A stretch of DNA of 7,532 bases from PGYR01 sp040264895 (lineage in GTDB: Bacteria; Bacteroidota; Ignavibacteria; Kapaibacteriales; UBA2268), in NCBI GenBank assembly GCA_040264895.1, contig JBDQHL010000067.1, positions 1 through 7,532 on the forward strand, read 5' to 3'. Positions 5,134 through 7,532 of this stretch are shown in pieces. The notes under the pieces are model-generated. The model saw nothing but the letters and a program-made list of their open reading frames with translations, was not told the origin of the DNA and made no database searches. The stretch's first letter is position 1. The number at the start of each line of letters is the position of its first letter. Both the position numbers and the translations under genes were made by a program.

Positions 5134-7431
5134 ATGTCATTTATTGCTGAAGTATCAATACCTTTGAAAGTCAATCAACTCTATTCTTACCGATTACCAA
5201 AAAACATAGGTTTAGAATCAATTGGTAAGCGAGTTGTTGTTAACTTCTCAAATAAAGTTGTAACAGGCTTAATTATTGATGTTACTGATAAAGAACCAAA
5301 TATTGAACTTAAAGATATATATGAGATTATTGACACTAAGCCAATAGCAACTAAAACTTTTATCACATTTTGTAAATGGATAGCAGACTATTATTTTTCA
5401 ACTTTAGGTGAAGTATTTTTTGCCGCATTTCCTCCAAAAACATTTCCCAAAGAAGAATTATATGTTAAACTGTCTGATGATTATAACGAAAATCAATTGA
5501 CGATGTTTAAGAAAAGTTCTAAAAAAAGGAATGAACTAATTGATTTATTAACTGACTTGGAGGGATACTTATCTTATAGCTCACTAAAAATTAAGTATAA
5601 TTTTAATTATTCAGTAAAAGACTACTTTGAATTCAAAAGTCTTGGATTTATTGAAATAAAATATGAAATGGAGAATGAATACAAACCAAAAGAATTGTTA
5701 GCAGTTTCTCCAAGGTTTAGAGAAATATTAAATGATGAGTACGTATACAAAGTTAGAAGTGAAAATTTACAAAATGCGCCTAAACAAGCAGAAGCATATG
5801 ACTTAGTTTGTGAACATTATCTTAAAAATAATCAGCCAGTCCTAATTTCTGAATTGAAAGAAAAAAATGGGATTTCGTATGGAACAATAAATAGCTTATT
5901 CGAAAAAAATCTTATTAACAAACAAGAAATTGAAATTAGTAGAATAAGTAATGAAAGCTTTAAACTGAGTAATAAAGTAGAATTAAATCACAAGCTAGAA
6001 GACTTTCAAATTGAAGTTCTTAATAAGATTAGAAAAGACTGTAAAACAAATAAAAATATACTCCTACACGGAGTGACAGGTAGTGGTAAAACATTAATTT
6101 ATATGCATCTGATTAATGATATTATTTCAGAAGGTAAAAAAACGATAATGTTGTTACCTGAAATATCTCTTACTCCTCAATTAACTGATAGATTTGAGCT
6201 ATCATTTCCAGGAAGAGTTTGTACTATACACAGTAAGCTTAATAAGAATGAAAGATACGAGATTTGGAAGAGAATTAATAATGATGAGTTTGATATAATA
6301 ATTGGTCCACGTTCAGCGATTTTTGCTCCAATCTCAAATCTAGGATTAATAATTGTAGATGAAGAGCACGATAGTAGCTACAAACAAGATTCACCTTCTC
6401 CGAGATATAATGCAAGAGATCTTGCACCAGTAAGGGGGCACTTTTATAATTGTCCTGTTTTGTTTGGGACAGCTACGCCATCTTTAGAGACTTATTATAA
6501 TGCAAAGATTGGGAAGTATTCTTATTTTAAAATGAAAAATAGAGCTGATTCACACCAATTACCCAATATTGAAATTGTTGACCTAACAAACTCAAGAAAA
6601 GAAAATGGAATGCATGGCTCATTCTCTTTCACTTTAATCGAAAGAATTAAAACAACTCTACAATCTGGTCTGAAAGTTATTCTATTTCAAAATAGGCGAG
6701 GTTTTTCTAGCTTAATCCAATGCCAAAGTTGTGGACATATTCCAGAATGTAAAAACTGTGATATAAGTCTAACATATCATAGTTTTAGTGATAAATTAGT
6801 TTGTCATTATTGTGGGTTTACTGAGAGTAATACTAAGTTATGTAGTAATTGCAATTCACATGACTTACAAAAGATAGGATTAGGAACCCAGAAGATAGAG
6901 AGTGAACTCAGCAATTTATTTGAAAATACAATTAATATTGTTCGATATGATTCAGATACTATTTCTAATAAAAATAAACAGAGAAAAGTATTACAAGATT
7001 TCTTTGATGGGAAAATTGATGTTCTTATAGGTACTCAAATGATAGCTAAAGGATTAGATTTTTCAAATATTGGATTAGTAGGTATACTTAACGCAGATGC
7101 AGATTTATTTATGACTGACTTGCGAGCGGCAGAAAAAACTTATCAGTTAATAAACCAAGTTGCCGGAAGAGCCGGTAGAACAAATAAAAATGAAAGCTAT
7201 GTAGTAATTCAATCTTCTGTACCAACCAACTATGCTATAAAGTCTGTAAGACAGCCTCTTAATATTGATTTTTTAGAAGAGGAATTGCAAAACAGAGAAG
7301 AATTAAACTATCCCCCATTTTCAAGATTTGTAATAATTGAATTAAGCTCAAAAGATAGCAGTTTCTTAAATCATAAATCTAGCTATTTATACAACATACT
7401 TCCATACTCTGCAATGCTAGTTAGGGACTAA
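5134..7431 (+). CDS. priA: Primosomal protein N' (replication restart helicase PriA), C-terminally truncated
   Basis: PriA is a 3'-to-5' DNA helicase that recognises stalled forks and reloads the replisome. This one has 765 residues. The N-terminal 3'-end-binding domain spans about 1-105 (FIAEVSIP start, then YYFSTLGEVFFAAFPP at 86-101) and a winged-helix region about 130-270. The helicase core has Walker A GVTGSGKT (313-320), DEEH (409-412), SSYKQ followed by PSPRYNARDLA (421-431), GTATPS (445-450), NRRGFS (520-525), GTQMIAKGLDF (633-643) and QVAGRAGR (675-682). Eight zinc cysteines are present: 530, 533, 539, 542, 557, 560, 570 and 573. After the conserved YPPF (727-730) only 35 residues remain, where the family usually has roughly 90-100, including a GP...R..YR block that is absent here. 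All three forward frames stop between 7418 and 7431, so a single frameshift does not restore the missing part. The core could still be enzymatically active; stability and protein contacts are in doubt. Confidence 0.92.
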   Translation: MSFIAEVSIPLKVNQLYSYRLPKNIGLESIGKRVVVNFSNKVVTGLIIDVTDKEPNIELKDIYEIIDTKPIATKTFITFCKWIADYYFSTLGEVFFAAFPPKTFPKEELYVKLSDDYNENQLTMFKKSSKKRNELIDLLTDLEGYLSYSSLKIKYNFNYSVKDYFEFKSLGFIEIKYEMENEYKPKELLAVSPRFREILNDEYVYKVRSENLQNAPKQAEAYDLVCEHYLKNNQPVLISELKEKNGISYGTINSLFEKNLINKQEIEISRISNESFKLSNKVELNHKLEDFQIEVLNKIRKDCKTNKNILLHGVTGSGKTLIYMHLINDIISEGKKTIMLLPEISLTPQLTDRFELSFPGRVCTIHSKLNKNERYEIWKRINNDEFDIIIGPRSAIFAPISNLGLIIVDEEHDSSYKQDSPSPRYNARDLAPVRGHFYNCPVLFGTATPSLETYYNAKIGKYSYFKMKNRADSHQLPNIEIVDLTNSRKENGMHGSFSFTLIERIKTTLQSGLKVILFQNRRGFSSLIQCQSCGHIPECKNCDISLTYHSFSDKLVCHYCGFTESNTKLCSNCNSHDLQKIGLGTQKIESELSNLFENTINIVRYDSDTISNKNKQRKVLQDFFDGKIDVLIGTQMIAKGLDFSNIGLVGILNADADLFMTDLRAAEKTYQLINQVAGRAGRTNKNESYVVIQSSVPTNYAIKSVRQPLNIDFLEEELQNREELNYPPFSRFVIIELSSKDSSFLNHKSSYLYNILPYSAMLVRD

Positions 7432-7432
7432 C
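7420..7432. repeat. Short inverted repeat at the end of priA
   Basis: GTTAG-GGA-CTAAC is a perfect 5-bp inverted repeat with a 3-base loop. It overlaps the priA stop codon and lies where the reading frame departs from the PriA family and G+C rises. It contains GTTAGGG, which matches six of seven positions of the integron recombination core GTTRRRY. Such a short match can occur by chance. Confidence 0.3.
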
Positions 7433-7433
7433 C

Positions 7434-7440
7434 GAGGTGA
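7434..7440 (+). promoter_or_regulatory. Strong ribosome binding site of the small end ORF
   Basis: GAGGTGA is the best Shine-Dalgarno sequence in the window. It lies 4 bases before the ATG at 7445, or 1 base before the ATG at 7442. Spacing from the GAGG core favours 7445 (7 bases). It begins 2 bases after the priA stop codon. Confidence 0.6.
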
Positions 7441-7444
7441 AATG

Positions 7445-7532
7445 ATGTCTAAGATTTTTAGAAAGCCTGATGGTAGTTCTGTCGTGAAAGGTAAGAACGG
7501 CAAAATTAGCGGGAATCTTCCCGCTCAGCATA
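7445..7532 (+). CDS. Partial small ORF of unknown function, cut by the window end
   Basis: I do not recognise this product. The visible 29 codons begin MSKIFRKPDGSSVVKGKNGK and go on with ISGNLPAQH; the frame is open at the window edge. The peptide is basic and rich in Gly, Lys and Ser, with no hydrophobic segment and no signal peptide. An ATG at 7442 would add one Met. Support comes from the strong GAGGTGA site. The 101 bases after priA have about 43% G+C, clearly above the rest of the window, so the gene may have a different origin from its neighbours. It could be the first gene of an inserted element, an ordinary downstream gene, or the product of a misjoined contig end. Too little is visible to choose. 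Confidence 0.45.
   Translation, partial: MSKIFRKPDGSSVVKGKNGKISGNLPAQH
7508..7525. repeat. GC-rich hairpin at the window end
   Basis: AGCGGGA (7508-7514) pairs perfectly with TCCCGCT (7519-7525) around the 4-base loop ATCT. It is among the strongest short hairpins in the window after the 925-955 terminator. It has no T-run after it (CAGCATA follows), so it is not an obvious terminator. It falls inside the open frame of the small ORF. Confidence 0.5.

Noticed and set aside
7380..7431. Simple frameshift as the cause of the short PriA
   Set aside because: All three forward frames close between 7418 and 7431, and no PriA-like C-terminal residues appear in the other two frames of the last 100 bases.
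7420..7532. Group I or group II intron start in priA
   Set aside because: The segment does not begin with the group II GTGYG sequence, and the small hairpin lacks the U-G wobble expected of a group I P1 stem. No intron core is visible in the remaining bases.
7508..7532. Terminator at the window end
   Set aside because: The hairpin is strong but followed by CAGCATA with no T-run, and it lies inside an open frame with its own ribosome site.
1..7532. CRISPR arrays, tRNA or rRNA genes, transposase genes
   Set aside because: No regularly spaced repeats, no cloverleaf or rRNA-like segments and no recombinase or transposase motifs were seen on either strand.

Overview
The window looks like chromosomal DNA of a low-G+C (about one third by eye), Gram-negative bacterium. 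It holds an Lpt-type ABC ATPase, a periplasmic HtrA-like protease with a signal peptide, and an outer-membrane beta-barrel-like protein. The barrel protein carries an 'NCC' motif that I associate from memory with the Bacteroidota/Chlorobiota/Ignavibacteria/Kapabacteria group. Two intergenic regions contain the octamer TAAATTTG, which fits the Bacteroidetes -7 consensus TAnnTTTG. This placement is an inference, not a proof. Some genes (yicC, the glutamate dehydrogenase and the small end ORF) have a Shine-Dalgarno-like sequence; the others do not.

Layout: (1) 31-906, + strand, a complete YicC-family RNase. (2) 925-955, a symmetric hairpin flanked by A8 and T8, serving as terminator for both converging genes. 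(3) 979-2265, - strand, a hexameric-type glutamate dehydrogenase. (4) 2266-2379, a divergent intergenic region with an inverted repeat. (5) about 2380-3156, + strand, a secreted barrel-like protein with no ATG near its signal peptide. (6) 3153-3923 and 3923-5071, - strand, an htrA-lptB pair joined by a TAGTG stop/start overlap; lptB also overlaps the barrel gene tail to tail. (7) 5072-5133, a divergent promoter region. (8) 5134-7431, + strand, the primosomal helicase PriA with all helicase motifs and eight zinc cysteines but a C-terminal domain that stops short. (9) 7432-7532, about 100 bases with clearly higher G+C, a strong ribosome binding site, a small unrecognised ORF that runs off the window, and a 7-bp hairpin.

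Most of the window is housekeeping: RNA turnover, nitrogen metabolism, LPS transport, envelope protein quality control and replication restart. HtrA and LptB probably form an envelope-biogenesis operon, and the neighbouring barrel protein would be a client of the same compartment. The place that deserves attention is the right edge. There priA breaks off at a point where all three forward frames close within 14 bases and the base composition changes. That suggests an insertion or rearrangement junction, or an assembly join, and whatever lies beyond it is outside this window. I see no complete novel system in the window itself.
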